This document shows, in pieces, positions 39,778 through 48,574 of a stretch of 64,000 nt of DNA. Within the stretch, counting starts at the first letter, position 1. Each line of letters starts with the position of its first letter. The notes under the pieces are model-generated. The model saw only the letters and a list, made by a program, of their open reading frames with translations. It made no database searches and had not been told where the DNA came from. Origin of the DNA: an uncultured Pseudomonadales bacterium (GTDB taxonomy: Bacteria; Pseudomonadota; Gammaproteobacteria; Pseudomonadales; Azotimanducaceae); the NCBI GenBank assembly GCA_943787425.1, contig CALSMJ010000003.1, positions 248,001-312,000 on the forward strand, written 5' to 3'. A program made the translations under genes and the position numbers.

Positions 39778-41445
39778 TTAGAAGTACCACCGCAGACTGG
39801 AGAAAAACATGTTAGGGCTCCCGCCGTACTCGGAACCTAGTCTCAGCGTTTGGTCAGGACTCAGTGTCAGGGCTGCCCCTGAAAAAACATAGACGCCGAA
39901 GTCCATATAAAAGTTGTCCGCGACATTGTATTCAGCCGCGATTGATGTATAGGCAGAATGGTCGTTGAGATTAAGTATGCCTTGCAGCGCTAAGGATAAT
40001 AAGGGAGACACTTGAAGCGAGATGCTGGGGATTAGATAACTTTCACCCAACAAGAAAACCCCTCCGCGTTGGTAGGGCGTGGTTTCATAAAGGGGTAAGT
40101 AGGTGTTTGGCTGCTGGCTACCAGCACCATTGTAGTGGTATTCAATCATGCCAAAAATGTGTTCCTTAAAGGCATAGTCGAGGCCCGTCGATAACCTAAC
40201 GTAGTCGACGTCGCCATCAACGTAAGCTGTTTCGAACCAAAAACCCAAGTCGCCCAGCTCAGATTGGACTCCCCCGCCGATTAATGTTTGCTGTGCATAT
40301 TCGATTAGGGAAAAATTGAAATCTTTGCCGTTGATATTGTTTCTAACTTGTACGAATGCCGCGGAAGAGGCCAGATCTGCATTGGCGCCAAGCACCAGCC
40401 CAACATCGATTTCACCGAGCGCTCCCAAAGGCCTTTGAAAGCGAATAGCATCGACACCCGTACGATATTCTGTATTGAACGTTCTGAGATCGAAGGGTAA
40501 AAACACGTCGATCGGATTGATGAAGCGTGCAGCGCCAAAAGCAATTGCCTGTCGACCAATGGTTAGATCGCCCGCTTTTAATTGCAGCTGAACATTCAGT
40601 CGATCGAGGTTTTGATACAGCTGAGTCTTGCTGGATGGATCGTTGGTCAAGGTCGTTTCGAGATCACTCAGTCGATAATTGTCACCAACAATAGAATAGG
40701 CCTGTAGATCGCCGCCAACTAAGCGCGATACCGATAACGGGCTCAACTCATAATGAAATTGAAAAACCAGATCATCGCCGAAGGTCTCCACCATGAGCCG
40801 ACCACTGTTTTGCGTTTGATAGATGGTATCGAGGTTAAAAAAATCGTTGGCAACTGAATTTTGGATGACGGCATAAGTTTTTAGATAGCCAGAAATGTTG
40901 GTTTGAAAGCGACTCGAACGCTTGGGTGTTCTTGCTTGAACAGTAGTAGGTGTCGCAAGTCGCGCCAATGAAGTCTCGGTTGTCGCCTGCGGTTCAGCTC
41001 GAGGAGACGTGTCGGGTTTTGCAACCAGGCGCTTAGCCGCTGGGGGCTTTTCGCTCGCCAAGTTCGTCTCCCAAGACCAGACGCCCTCAAATCCAGCCTT
41101 AAGTGCCTTTTCTTTTAATGCCTGGATTGAGCGTCCGGAATAAGGCACAACAACTCGGTAGTAAGAGGCCCCTTCAACGATGTCGTAAGATAAAAACCCC
41201 TGCACATTGAGTCGCATCTCGGCGCGCTGCAAATGCGTCGCGGCATGAGTTTTGTCGTTAAACCCGCCTAAGACAAGGACTGGCTCCGCGCCGATGAGTC
41301 CAGCCCAAAAGAGGGTCATCACAACGAGGCAATGGCGCGGGTAGGCTTGGAATATCAACCTATGCGCTGCGCAGGCAACTAGGGCGGGCCTCGCGGCTTT
41401 ACTAAGAGATTCGAATGCGACGTTAAGCACGCCCATGCATCTCAT
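39778..41445 (-). CDS. Outer-membrane beta-barrel protein with N-terminal SPOR-like domain
   Basis: 555 aa. A hydrophobic export signal lies within the first ~52 residues (CLVVMTLFWAGLIGAEP). Residues ~53-125 resemble a SPOR repeat (PVLVLGGFNDKTHAATHL ... YYRVVVPYSGRSIQALKEKA ... AGFEGVWSW), which in other proteins binds peptidoglycan. A Pro/Thr/Ala-rich linker follows to ~175. The rest has alternating amphipathic strands typical of porin-like barrels, including FGAARFINPIDVFLPFDLRT, and ends in an aromatic residue (SSLRWYF), as barrels do. It is the last gene of the TetR/LolA-like/FtsX/ABC run, 65 nt after the ATPase, and is probably that system's outer-membrane component. Start uncertain. 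Confidence 0.75.
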   Translation of the reverse strand: MRCMGVLNVAFESLSKAARPALVACAAHRLIFQAYPRHCLVVMTLFWAGLIGAEPVLVLGGFNDKTHAATHLQRAEMRLNVQGFLSYDIVEGASYYRVVVPYSGRSIQALKEKALKAGFEGVWSWETNLASEKPPAAKRLVAKPDTSPRAEPQATTETSLARLATPTTVQARTPKRSSRFQTNISGYLKTYAVIQNSVANDFFNLDTIYQTQNSGRLMVETFGDDLVFQFHYELSPLSVSRLVGGDLQAYSIVGDNYRLSDLETTLTNDPSSKTQLYQNLDRLNVQLQLKAGDLTIGRQAIAFGAARFINPIDVFLPFDLRTFNTEYRTGVDAIRFQRPLGALGEIDVGLVLGANADLASSAAFVQVRNNINGKDFNFSLIEYAQQTLIGGGVQSELGDLGFWFETAYVDGDVDYVRLSTGLDYAFKEHIFGMIEYHYNGAGSQQPNTYLPLYETTPYQRGGVFLLGESYLIPSISLQVSPLLSLALQGILNLNDHSAYTSIAAEYNVADNFYMDFGVYVFSGAALTLSPDQTLRLGSEYGGSPNMFFSSLRWYF

Positions 41446-41510
41446 GGTCTGTAAGATCTGAGCAATGAATCGATACTGCGAGCATTACGTCCCTCCAAAC
41501 CGATGCCAGA

Positions 41511-42203
41511 TCACGACTGCCGAGTTTCGTCCAACTGTATGACACCATCTTCGAGGTGAATTAATCGGTCAGCGCGGTCCATTATTTTTTGGTCGTGGGT
41601 GGAGAAAACAAACGTCATATTCAACTGGGCATTTAAGTCTCGCATCGTGTCGAGGAGGGCGATTCCTGTGGTCGAGTCTAAATTCGCGGTGGGTTCATCA
41701 GCCAAAATAATGTCGGGTTTGGAAGCCATTGCCCTGGCCACTGCAACGCGCTGCTGCTGCCCGCCTGAGAGTTGCGCAGGACGTCTATCGCCAAGCCCTT
41801 CAAGACCAACCAATGCAAGCATCTCTCGAACGCGTGCTTTGCGTTCTGCCGCACTGACGCCTTGCAGTAGCATGATGTATTCAATATTTTCCTCTGCGGA
41901 CAAGACAGGAATTAAATTGTAGGACTGAAAAATAAACCCGATGTGATCGCGACGAAAATCAGAAAGCTGCTTGCCTGACATATTGGCGATGTTCGTGCCG
42001 GACAACAAGACATCACCCCCATCGGGCTCATCGAGACCGCCGATCAGCTGTAGCAGGGTGGTCTTGCCTGATCCCGACGGTCCAATGATCGCCGTGAACT
42101 CGCCTTCTTTGATGCTGGTGCTGACATGAGACAGGGCCGTAACCTGGGTCTCTGCCTCGCCAAACTTTCGGACTAGATCTTTGGTTTCAATCACGGTTTT
42201 CAT
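41511..42203 (-). CDS. LolD/MacB-type ABC transporter ATPase
   Basis: 230 aa ATP-binding subunit. Walker A is GPSGSGKTTL, Q-loop FIFQSYNLIPVLS, signature LSGGQQQRVAVARA, Walker B DIILADEPTANLDS, and the switch His is in FVFSTHDQ. This is the MacB/LolD/FtsE clade, which pairs with FtsX-fold permeases. I chose the ATG at 42203 (MKTVIETKDLVRKFG); the frame extends to 42260 into the upstream permease gene. It lies 10 nt after that permease and surely works with both FtsX-type proteins of this operon. Confidence 0.93.
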   Translation of the reverse strand: MKTVIETKDLVRKFGEAETQVTALSHVSTSIKEGEFTAIIGPSGSGKTTLLQLIGGLDEPDGGDVLLSGTNIANMSGKQLSDFRRDHIGFIFQSYNLIPVLSAEENIEYIMLLQGVSAAERKARVREMLALVGLEGLGDRRPAQLSGGQQQRVAVARAMASKPDIILADEPTANLDSTTGIALLDTMRDLNAQLNMTFVFSTHDQKIMDRADRLIHLEDGVIQLDETRQS

Positions 42204-42213
42204 TGATTTGATC

Positions 42214-43434
42214 CTACAAGGCTCGTTGTAGTGCTCGGCTTGGCACAATTCGGGAGGCAAAAATAGCGGGGTATATCGCTGCAGCGACGGTCAGCAGCGT
42301 GACGTAGATCGGAAAAGTGACGAACTGATACGGCCGGACCTGAGTATACATATTACCGTCTAACAACACGCCTGACATTTCCATGCGCCCCATGGGAATG
42401 CCATTCGATTCGAAATAGGAAGACGCGAGATAGCCAATCAAAATGCCAAAAGCACAAGCCATCAACGCAAGCAAAAACGCTTCAAGCAGTACCAGCGTAA
42501 TGATTTGCCGAGGTGTCGTTCCGATGGCTTTAGCGACCCCAAACTCATAGATCCGCTCGTAAATGGACATAAACATCGAATTGATGACGCCCAGAGACGT
42601 TAGTACGAATAATACGGCACCAACAATGGCAGACGCATAGCTGCTCATCTCGATCATGCCGCCGATGGAAGGTTGCAGGTCAAGCCAGCCGAGTGCTTCA
42701 ACATCGCCTTTATTGAGATTGATCAAGGTCGGTAAAGATTTGTTTTTTGCGTCTTCTGGGTCAACAAACCGAATCGCGATCTGGTGTACATGCCCATCCA
42801 TGCCCATCAGCGGCTGGGCTGCGCTGAGATTAATAAACGCCAGCGATTGGTCCATCTCCTCGGGTCCAAATTCGAACAAGCCAGTGACCCGAAACAGCGC
42901 CTGTGTAATCTCGCTCGTATCGACTTGTGCGGCGGTAATAATGATGCGATCACCCAAAGAAACTTCCAGCAATTCTGCCATCAGTTTTCCAAGCAAGATC
43001 TCGCGTTTCGCGCCGCTTAAGTAACTGCCTTCATAAGTCGCTTCTTTAAGTCGGCTCACGCCCAGCTCTGAAGTTGCATCAACACCATAGACCAGCCCGC
43101 CGGTCGTGTTATAGGGCGAGGCAATCATGCTGCCGATGATGACCCGCGGGGCGTGGCCTGCAACACGCGCATCGGTTGCCAGTGCCAGGGAGATGGTATC
43201 GGGGTCGCTAAGGAATAATTCGGGTTCAAAGTTCTCGCGGAATCCTTTTCGATTAACCTGCGCCTCTCCCTCCAGCGTTTTGGTGATGCCACCGACCATC
43301 ACGTCGATCATGCCCAGCATGATGCCGTCAACAAGGATGATGACTACCAGAGAGCTGGTCACGAGCATGCACGTTAGAAGGGTTCTGCGGGTATTTCGAA
43401 ACAAATTTCGCCAGGCCAGCTTTAAGCTCAACAT
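42214..43434 (-). CDS. FtsX/LolE-type ABC transporter permease (second)
   Basis: 406 aa. One N-terminal transmembrane helix after a basic start (LKLAWRNLFRNTRRTLLTCM), a large periplasmic domain of ~220 residues, and three C-terminal helices (SYASAIVGAVLFVLTSLGVI, ITLVLLEAFLLALMACAFGI, FPIYVTLLTVAAAIYPAIFA). The EFGVAKAIGTTPRQI coupling segment contacts the ATPase. The ATG overlaps the stop of the upstream permease by 1 nt (TGATG). With its equal-length partner it would form a LolCE-like heterodimer. Confidence 0.92.
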   Translation of the reverse strand: MLSLKLAWRNLFRNTRRTLLTCMLVTSSLVVIILVDGIMLGMIDVMVGGITKTLEGEAQVNRKGFRENFEPELFLSDPDTISLALATDARVAGHAPRVIIGSMIASPYNTTGGLVYGVDATSELGVSRLKEATYEGSYLSGAKREILLGKLMAELLEVSLGDRIIITAAQVDTSEITQALFRVTGLFEFGPEEMDQSLAFINLSAAQPLMGMDGHVHQIAIRFVDPEDAKNKSLPTLINLNKGDVEALGWLDLQPSIGGMIEMSSYASAIVGAVLFVLTSLGVINSMFMSIYERIYEFGVAKAIGTTPRQIITLVLLEAFLLALMACAFGILIGYLASSYFESNGIPMGRMEMSGVLLDGNMYTQVRPYQFVTFPIYVTLLTVAAAIYPAIFASRIVPSRALQRAL

Positions 43435-44654
43435 CAGTGGCTCCCCAGCGCGACACGAGGGAGTATGCGGGCTGCTCGCAGTCCCGGGGGCAGGCTGATT
43501 AGCGCCGCTGTGAGCAGCATAAATCCCATTGGCATGAAAATAACGTAGGCTGAGAATTCGCCTTTCATTGTGTCAAAAACGACCCCGCCCATATCGACGG
43601 AGATGTCGAGTTTGATGCCGACTTCGGTAAACCAGATGATCACCGGCAAAATGAGTGCGAGGCCAGCGGTGATGCTGATACTCGCCAACATCACAGTCTC
43701 AATAAAGATAAGTTTGATGAGCTCTGACGGGCGACAGCCGATGGATTTTAAAACGCCAAATTCTCTGGTGCGCTCGAGCACCGACATGAGCACAGTGTTG
43801 AGCACACCGATAAATACAATGAACACGATCAATGCCATCGTGAAGTAGTTGCCCTGCTTGTCTGACTGCATAGTCCGGTAGAAAGTGGCTTCAATCTGCT
43901 GCCATGGCGAGACGGTCAGACCGGGCAAAAGCTTTTGCAGATCCGCCGCAAGTTGCTCGTTGTCATGCTTATTTCGGGCGAGTAATGCGTATTCGTGAAC
44001 ATCGCCACCCATCGCTAGAAATTCCTGCGCGGCAGAAATCGGTAAGAAAACGCCGAGTCGATCAAACGAGGTGGTGTTGCCTATAATCGCGGTGATGCTG
44101 AAAATATCGTTCGCAATAGAGCCGTCGGCTCCCGATGAAATAAGAACGATTTCATCTCCGACCCCCAGCTTTAACGTATTGGCCAGGCCTCGGCCGATCA
44201 TGGCAGGGAAGTAGCCGTCCGGATTGGGTTGACTGCTGAAATATTCTCCCTCGCTCACCTTTTTTAAGATTCGAGTCACCGTGGGCTCAAGGGTTGGATC
44301 GATGCCAAAAATTTTTGCAGGGGCGGTTTTACTGCCGCCATAGGCCAGTGCGGCAGAGTAAACTCTCGGCGCCCAACCCGTGACCGCTGCATGGTTTTTG
44401 AGTGTCGACTCAATTGCCTTTGGGTCTTCAATTGTCTTGTGAATCTTGGCTCGTTTTGCGTAGTCGTCTTTGTGAATTTGAATGTGTCCGGTGTGATCCA
44501 GCGTGAAGATATCGACAACATTGGACCAGCTGCCTTCAAGTAAGGACATAGAGAATACGAAGAGCATGTAGCCGCCCGCCATGCTAAAGGCCGTTAGCAG
44601 GCTTCGGCGCCGCTGCCGCAAAATATTCCTGTAAGCCAGTTTTAGGGTCAGCAT
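43434..44654 (-). CDS. FtsX/LolC-type ABC transporter permease (first)
   Basis: 406 aa with the same topology as its neighbour. The N-terminus is LKLAYRNILRQRRRSLLTAF, a periplasmic domain follows, then C-terminal helices beginning with FTMALIVFIVFIGVLNTVLM. The coupling segment reads REFGVLKSIGCRPSELIKL. The two permeases are diverged paralogues, as LolC and LolE are. It starts 2 nt after the LolA-like gene stop. It likely extracts or delivers a lipid or lipoprotein substrate between inner membrane and periplasmic carrier; the substrate is unknown. Confidence 0.92.
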   Translation of the reverse strand: MLTLKLAYRNILRQRRRSLLTAFSMAGGYMLFVFSMSLLEGSWSNVVDIFTLDHTGHIQIHKDDYAKRAKIHKTIEDPKAIESTLKNHAAVTGWAPRVYSAALAYGGSKTAPAKIFGIDPTLEPTVTRILKKVSEGEYFSSQPNPDGYFPAMIGRGLANTLKLGVGDEIVLISSGADGSIANDIFSITAIIGNTTSFDRLGVFLPISAAQEFLAMGGDVHEYALLARNKHDNEQLAADLQKLLPGLTVSPWQQIEATFYRTMQSDKQGNYFTMALIVFIVFIGVLNTVLMSVLERTREFGVLKSIGCRPSELIKLIFIETVMLASISITAGLALILPVIIWFTEVGIKLDISVDMGGVVFDTMKGEFSAYVIFMPMGFMLLTAALISLPPGLRAARILPRVALGSH

Positions 44655-44656
44655 GT

Positions 44657-45505
44657 CTAGAATCGAGACTTTAGGTTTCGCATGGAGAACGTCTGTTCTG
44701 TGATACCGGGTGGGTCAAAGACGATGTCATCATAGATCACTCGGGTTCGGTGTCCGGGTTTGTTCAGAGGTTCAATCTCGAGCATGGAGGGCATGAGCCG
44801 ACCGCCAATGTCTTTGGGTGCACTGAAGGTCATCACTCGGATTTTTTCCCCAAGGTCGTCATAAAAAATTTGTGAAAGCGGCAACAAGGGCGATTTTGAG
44901 ACGTTGTACTCGATGCTTCCCCAGACTGTTACCGTTTGCTCTTTCGGGGTTAGCACAAATTGATATTGCGCTTCGGTTTCTGTCATTTGGACGTTGTAGG
45001 CATCAATTAACTGGGTTTCCTTCACCAAGTCGTCGTTGGTGAAATCACTCCCCATCCAAGAGCCCATCATCATAGACGGCGGCACCTTGATGACTTTGTT
45101 TATCTTCGGAAAATAATTCCACATTTCTTCATCGCGCTTGAGCGTCGCAATACCGCGGTCTTTTTTTGGCGAGAGAATACGAAAAAAGCCAAATTCCTTT
45201 CCTAAGGACTGACCGGACATCTGCATCGTCCGTTTATAACGCGGCGTTTCGATCACCATTGTGATCATCGCGTCGCTCGAAGTCCCGCGGTAGAGTTGCT
45301 CCATTTGATCAAGGATGTCCAGCGGGTTTTTATCAGGGCCGTCGGCCAAGATGGGTTGGCTGAACACAAGGCTTGTTAAAATCAAAAGGCAGGTCAATGC
45401 GGACAGCGTTTGGTTGGTTTTTTCGAAGTGAGGGGGCAGCGCCGAAGGTTTTGCCAAACCGTTAACGCGGCGATTGCAAGGGCTTGGATTTTCTGCGGTG
45501 CTCAT
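44657..45505 (-). CDS. LolA-like periplasmic outer-membrane lipoprotein-sorting family protein
   Basis: 282 aa. An unusually long N-terminus precedes the hydrophobic signal core (LSALTCLLILTSLVFSQPILA), so translation may begin at a later codon. The mature part has the COG2834 pattern: DQMEQLYRGTSSDAMITM, GKEFGFFRILSPKKDRGIAT, MMMGSWMGSDFTNDDLVKE and a C-terminal sheet. These proteins adopt the LolA-like open barrel that carries a lipid moiety across the periplasm. Unlike housekeeping LolA, this one is encoded with its own ABC transporter and regulator, indicating a dedicated cargo. Confidence 0.88.
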   Translation of the reverse strand: MSTAENPSPCNRRVNGLAKPSALPPHFEKTNQTLSALTCLLILTSLVFSQPILADGPDKNPLDILDQMEQLYRGTSSDAMITMVIETPRYKRTMQMSGQSLGKEFGFFRILSPKKDRGIATLKRDEEMWNYFPKINKVIKVPPSMMMGSWMGSDFTNDDLVKETQLIDAYNVQMTETEAQYQFVLTPKEQTVTVWGSIEYNVSKSPLLPLSQIFYDDLGEKIRVMTFSAPKDIGGRLMPSMLEIEPLNKPGHRTRVIYDDIVFDPPGITEQTFSMRNLKSRF

Positions 45506-45587
45506 GCCGTGGCGCTCCTGTCTAATGGTGTTGTCGTAGATTGAATGTAATGCCTTTTTTTACTGAAGCGCCTGGCTTTTGGGATGC

Positions 45588-46316
45588 TTACAACGCATGA
45601 ACTTTCTTGCCAAAGCGCTGACGAGGGTCTCTTACTGTACCGCCTCCTGGCGCTAATATTTCCCCAGGCTTCATGCTTTCAAGTCCATTCACGATCATCT
45701 CATTCACCGACATGAATCCGCTCAATGGCGTTTGACGCACAGACTCTGGCAGCAGGATCAAACCCGCGATCACATCATAGACAATGCCGCTGATGACTTT
45801 AATTTCGGCATTTTCAAATCGACTTCCCAACAAATCACCTACGAGGGATTCCAAAAGGCGCATCTCCGCGGTTCTAATCGCAGCTAGGGTCTCTGATTCG
45901 CGAGAATAATCAGTAATAACCAGGTGGAGGTCATGGGTTTGAAATCGCAATTTTGTACTCAGAGGGGACGTTTCGTACTGGCCCATTATCTTCGCGAGCG
46001 TCCACGAAAAACGTTCGCGAGGGGTCCACGAGGTATCGCTCATGATGAGGTGATTTTGATAATACTGCTCAGCTTCGAGCGCCAGCGCGCTACACAAAAG
46101 ATTTAATTTGCTTGGAAAGTAGAGGTATAGCGCACCCTTGCTGACGCCTGCATTGATCGCAATGTCATCCATGCTGGCCTTCTGATACCCATACTGTAAA
46201 TAATGATGGGTGGCAGCAGTGAGGACCCGCAATCTTTTGGCTCTTTGCTTTTCGCGTTCTGGGGGCCAGAGGAACTGCGCCAACAGGCTTAGGATTTCAT
46301 CAAGAATGTCTGACAT
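45588..46316 (-). CDS. TetR-family transcriptional regulator
   Basis: N-terminal helix-turn-helix: RVLTAATHHYLQYGYQKASM, then DDIAINAGVSKGALYLYFPS (residues ~31-72), the classic TetR recognition block. The C-terminal ligand domain is not diagnostic. I chose ATG 46316 (242 aa) rather than 46346 because a promoter-like pair and a palindrome lie across 46322-46354, which would put the -10 box inside the longer reading frame. It is 82 nt upstream of the LolA-like gene on the same strand and very likely controls that transport operon and itself. Confidence 0.9.
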   Translation of the reverse strand: MSDILDEILSLLAQFLWPPEREKQRAKRLRVLTAATHHYLQYGYQKASMDDIAINAGVSKGALYLYFPSKLNLLCSALALEAEQYYQNHLIMSDTSWTPRERFSWTLAKIMGQYETSPLSTKLRFQTHDLHLVITDYSRESETLAAIRTAEMRLLESLVGDLLGSRFENAEIKVISGIVYDVIAGLILLPESVRQTPLSGFMSVNEMIVNGLESMKPGEILAPGGGTVRDPRQRFGKKVHAL

Positions 46317-46321
46317 GATAA

Positions 46322-46354
46322 TGACCAGTTTACTCAAAGTAGTCATTTGGTCAA
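46322..46354 (-). promoter_or_regulatory. tetR promoter with overlapping palindromic operator
   Basis: On the minus strand TTGACC (46349-46354) and TAAACT (46327-46332) are spaced 16 nt, a plausible sigma-70 promoter. The same bases form an interrupted palindrome, TGACC...ACT...AGT...GGTCA (46322-46353), the usual form of a TetR operator. The arrangement predicts autorepression. The predicted transcription start lies only a few nt before ATG 46316, implying a leaderless or nearly leaderless mRNA. Confidence 0.55.
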
Positions 46355-46440
46355 TTTTATCGATGTCTAGGCCGACCTTGGCTTTAAGATTGCGTCATCT
46401 TCTGCAGCCTTCATTCGAAATGATTGTTTTGGTCATCGTT

Positions 46441-46779
46441 TTATGGCGGGTTCAACAACGAGCGAGGTCCCCTAAACGTTGATATCGCGTAAAGGGTGAT
46501 GGCGGCGGGTGGCAGCGAATGCGCCCAGCTTTCATGGCGACAGGTCTCGCACCGAACACGCAAAACGCTTTGTTGAAGACAACCACATTTGAGGAACGCC
46601 TCGAACGTCTGGATGACGTAAGCGGGTAGTTGTTTGCCTTGCTGAGCAAGGTGCGCCTGGACATGCGGGCAGTGCGCCGCAATGATCTGGCGTAGGAGGG
46701 TCTCTTCAGGCCGATGCCGCTCATAGTTCAACCGTACAACAGGCCCCTCAAGGAGGTCCTCTTGTGATAACGATGTCAT
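46441..46779 (-). mobile_element. Truncated IS91-family transposase (zinc-binding N-terminal domain only)
   Basis: 112 codons. The N-terminal part matches the transposase zinc-binding domain of IS91-type elements: RHRPEETLLRQIIAAHC, LPAYVIQTFEAFLKCGCLQQ and VRCETCRHES. The frame then degenerates (WAHSLPPAAITLYAIS...) where the conserved CPSC block and the HUH/Tyr catalytic domain should follow, so about three-quarters of the ~400 aa transposase is missing. I see no clear element ends. It marks an old insertion between the TetR operon and the aldolase region. Confidence 0.7.
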
Positions 46780-47034
46780 GGGTTGCCCAAGTGCTGGGTG
46801 TGCAACGGATCATTGGCCGCAGGCTAGGCGCTGGCGAGCGGCAGGATCTCAAACAACTGTGCGGGTTAACCAGGGCGCTTCAAGGCAGGGTGGATTGTCT
46901 TGATATGAGGATCACAGCAGTTTAGATTGAGCGGGTCTAAACAGAGGTTTGTCGTTAATTTTGGGGTCGTTTGATTGGCGCGAGAGGAAAAGGAATTTCC
47001 TCCTCAGGCGGACCGATGATGAAAGGGAAAATTC
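46780..47034. other. Intergenic region between IS91 remnant and winged-helix gene
   Basis: About 255 nt. It may contain further decayed element sequence on the minus strand (a short frame ending DPHIKTIHPALKRPG), but this is not recognisable. The 3' part should hold the promoter of the gene at 47035, with an AAAGGG ribosome-binding site. Confidence 0.35.
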
Positions 47035-47832
47035 ATGGGCTCAGATCTTACTTTCGTAAGGTCGTCCGCTGGACTAACGTCACGGGCGGCGACGATTCAT
47101 TTGAAGGCGCTGGTCGATAGTGTGTGTTGGTTTATGACCAATATGCAGACATCAAAAACAAGTATCAGGGCCTACCGTTTAAAAACTTTCCTGAACGCTG
47201 CCTTTTTTGATGCGCAAAACGCCGTGCCGTTTGACATCGAATTCATCGCCGGTGAAATAAAGGAAGCGCCTGAATTCGTGAACCGTCGTTTGATGACACT
47301 GTTTGATGCTGGAAGGGTCTGTCATGAAGAAGGCTGGCTCTTTCCGGAGGCCGCCCTCATCGAGGCGCATCGCAATTGCTTTGTGGACAACAACGTACCA
47401 TTTCGGACAACTGAAAATCGATTCAAACTCCAGTCACCCTATCCATTGATTGGGTTGTCAGGCAAATATGCCCAGCTCTTACGCGATTGTGGCGAACGCG
47501 CTACCTTGTCCCAGTTCTGTGTCGAGTTAGCGCTGTGGGAGGCAAACTGTTTGAGGGGCCAGACGGGTATGACGGCATCTGAGATTGGGCATCGAATCAA
47601 TCTACAAAAAAGCACCTTATCAACGTGTCTCAAAGCCATGTGTGAGCATGGGCAGCTCGAGGTACATCCGCATTCCTGGGATGAGCGAAAAACTGTGCTG
47701 AAGTTGAACCCGAGTCATCCGACTTATCGAGAAAAGTACCAAACACTCAAAGCCGGTTTGCCAACATCCGCCAAGCCGCTATCAGGTCACAACAGCGCCT
47801 GGCCTGCGGCGCGCGAGGCCCGTATCAGTTGA
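47035..47832 (+). CDS. Unclassified protein with C-terminal MarR-like winged helix
   Basis: 265 aa. Residues ~170-235 (ALWEANCLRGQTGMTASEIG, then INLQKSTLSTCLKAMCEHGQ and a wing ending ERKTVLKLN) look like a MarR-type DNA-binding domain. Residues ~50-110 may form a second helical winged unit (FDIEFIAGEIKEAPEFVNRR). The N-terminus has no signal peptide. I do not recognise the full-length family. Its 3' end overlaps the convergent aldolase gene by 8 nt. A regulator of neighbouring genes is likely. ATG 47035 follows AAAGGG by 9 nt. Confidence 0.65.
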   Translation: MGSDLTFVRSSAGLTSRAATIHLKALVDSVCWFMTNMQTSKTSIRAYRLKTFLNAAFFDAQNAVPFDIEFIAGEIKEAPEFVNRRLMTLFDAGRVCHEEGWLFPEAALIEAHRNCFVDNNVPFRTTENRFKLQSPYPLIGLSGKYAQLLRDCGERATLSQFCVELALWEANCLRGQTGMTASEIGHRINLQKSTLSTCLKAMCEHGQLEVHPHSWDERKTVLKLNPSHPTYREKYQTLKAGLPTSAKPLSGHNSAWPAAREARIS

Positions 47833-48574
47833 CGACGCATTCCGGGTCACCGATGTGGCGCGCCACCATCGATCGAAACGCAGCGCGACCAATACCGAAC
47901 TGCACCAGATCCTTCTGGGCGAACAAGGCGGCTTCGCGACTAATGGGCTTGGGGTCCCGGGCTTTCATATGTGCTTCAGCGACGCGTTCCATTTGAATAA
48001 AACTGCCAACGGCTTCGGCAACGCTGTTGCCAACGGTCAGCAGGCCATGGCTTCTTAGAATAATCGCACGGGTTTTACCCAGCGCATCTGCGATGCGTTG
48101 CCCGGCTTCCAAGCTTTGCACCTGCACCTCCTCGTCATCAAACAGGGCATGATCTTCAAAAAAAATACAAGACTCCTGGGTAATGGGTTGAAATAGGCGT
48201 GCTTCGGCCGAAAACGGCGTGCCCCAGCCTGTGTGTACATGAACGGCGCTCACGGCATCTGGACGGGTCTGCAGGATCGGCTGGTGGATATAGTAGCCAG
48301 CGACATTAACGAAGCCGGTGCCGGCAGCAAGGCTACCGTCGGGTGCCACTAAAACCAAGTCATCCGTTGTGGCCTGATGGTAGGACACACCGTAGCGCAG
48401 CATCCAAAAGTGATCGGTTTGCTCGGGATCGCGCGCGCTGATATGGCCGTCTCCCGCATCGCCCCAGCGGTTCGCTGCCAGAAGCCGATACCCTAAGGCG
48501 CAGTCCCGTTTGCGCCGAGCGCGGACCTCTTCAACGGTTCTTTCTTCTGGATTATTGCCTTTAATTTGGTTCAT
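47825..48574 (-). CDS. Class II aldolase/adducin family protein
   Basis: Zinc-dependent aldolase fold. The metal-binding HVHTGWGTPFSAE is at ~residue 113 and a third ligand lies in LRSHGLLTVG (~180). The N-terminal LLAANRWGDAGDGHISARDP and the GTGFVNVAGYYIHQP segment are typical of the aldolase_II family used for sugar-phosphate or retro-aldol cleavage, and of decarboxylases of similar sequence. I started at ATG 48574 (249 aa); TTG 48592 is also possible. Substrate unknown. It is divergent from the CmcJ-like gene. Confidence 0.9.
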   Translation of the reverse strand: MNQIKGNNPEERTVEEVRARRKRDCALGYRLLAANRWGDAGDGHISARDPEQTDHFWMLRYGVSYHQATTDDLVLVAPDGSLAAGTGFVNVAGYYIHQPILQTRPDAVSAVHVHTGWGTPFSAEARLFQPITQESCIFFEDHALFDDEEVQVQSLEAGQRIADALGKTRAIILRSHGLLTVGNSVAEAVGSFIQMERVAEAHMKARDPKPISREAALFAQKDLVQFGIGRAAFRSMVARHIGDPECVVN

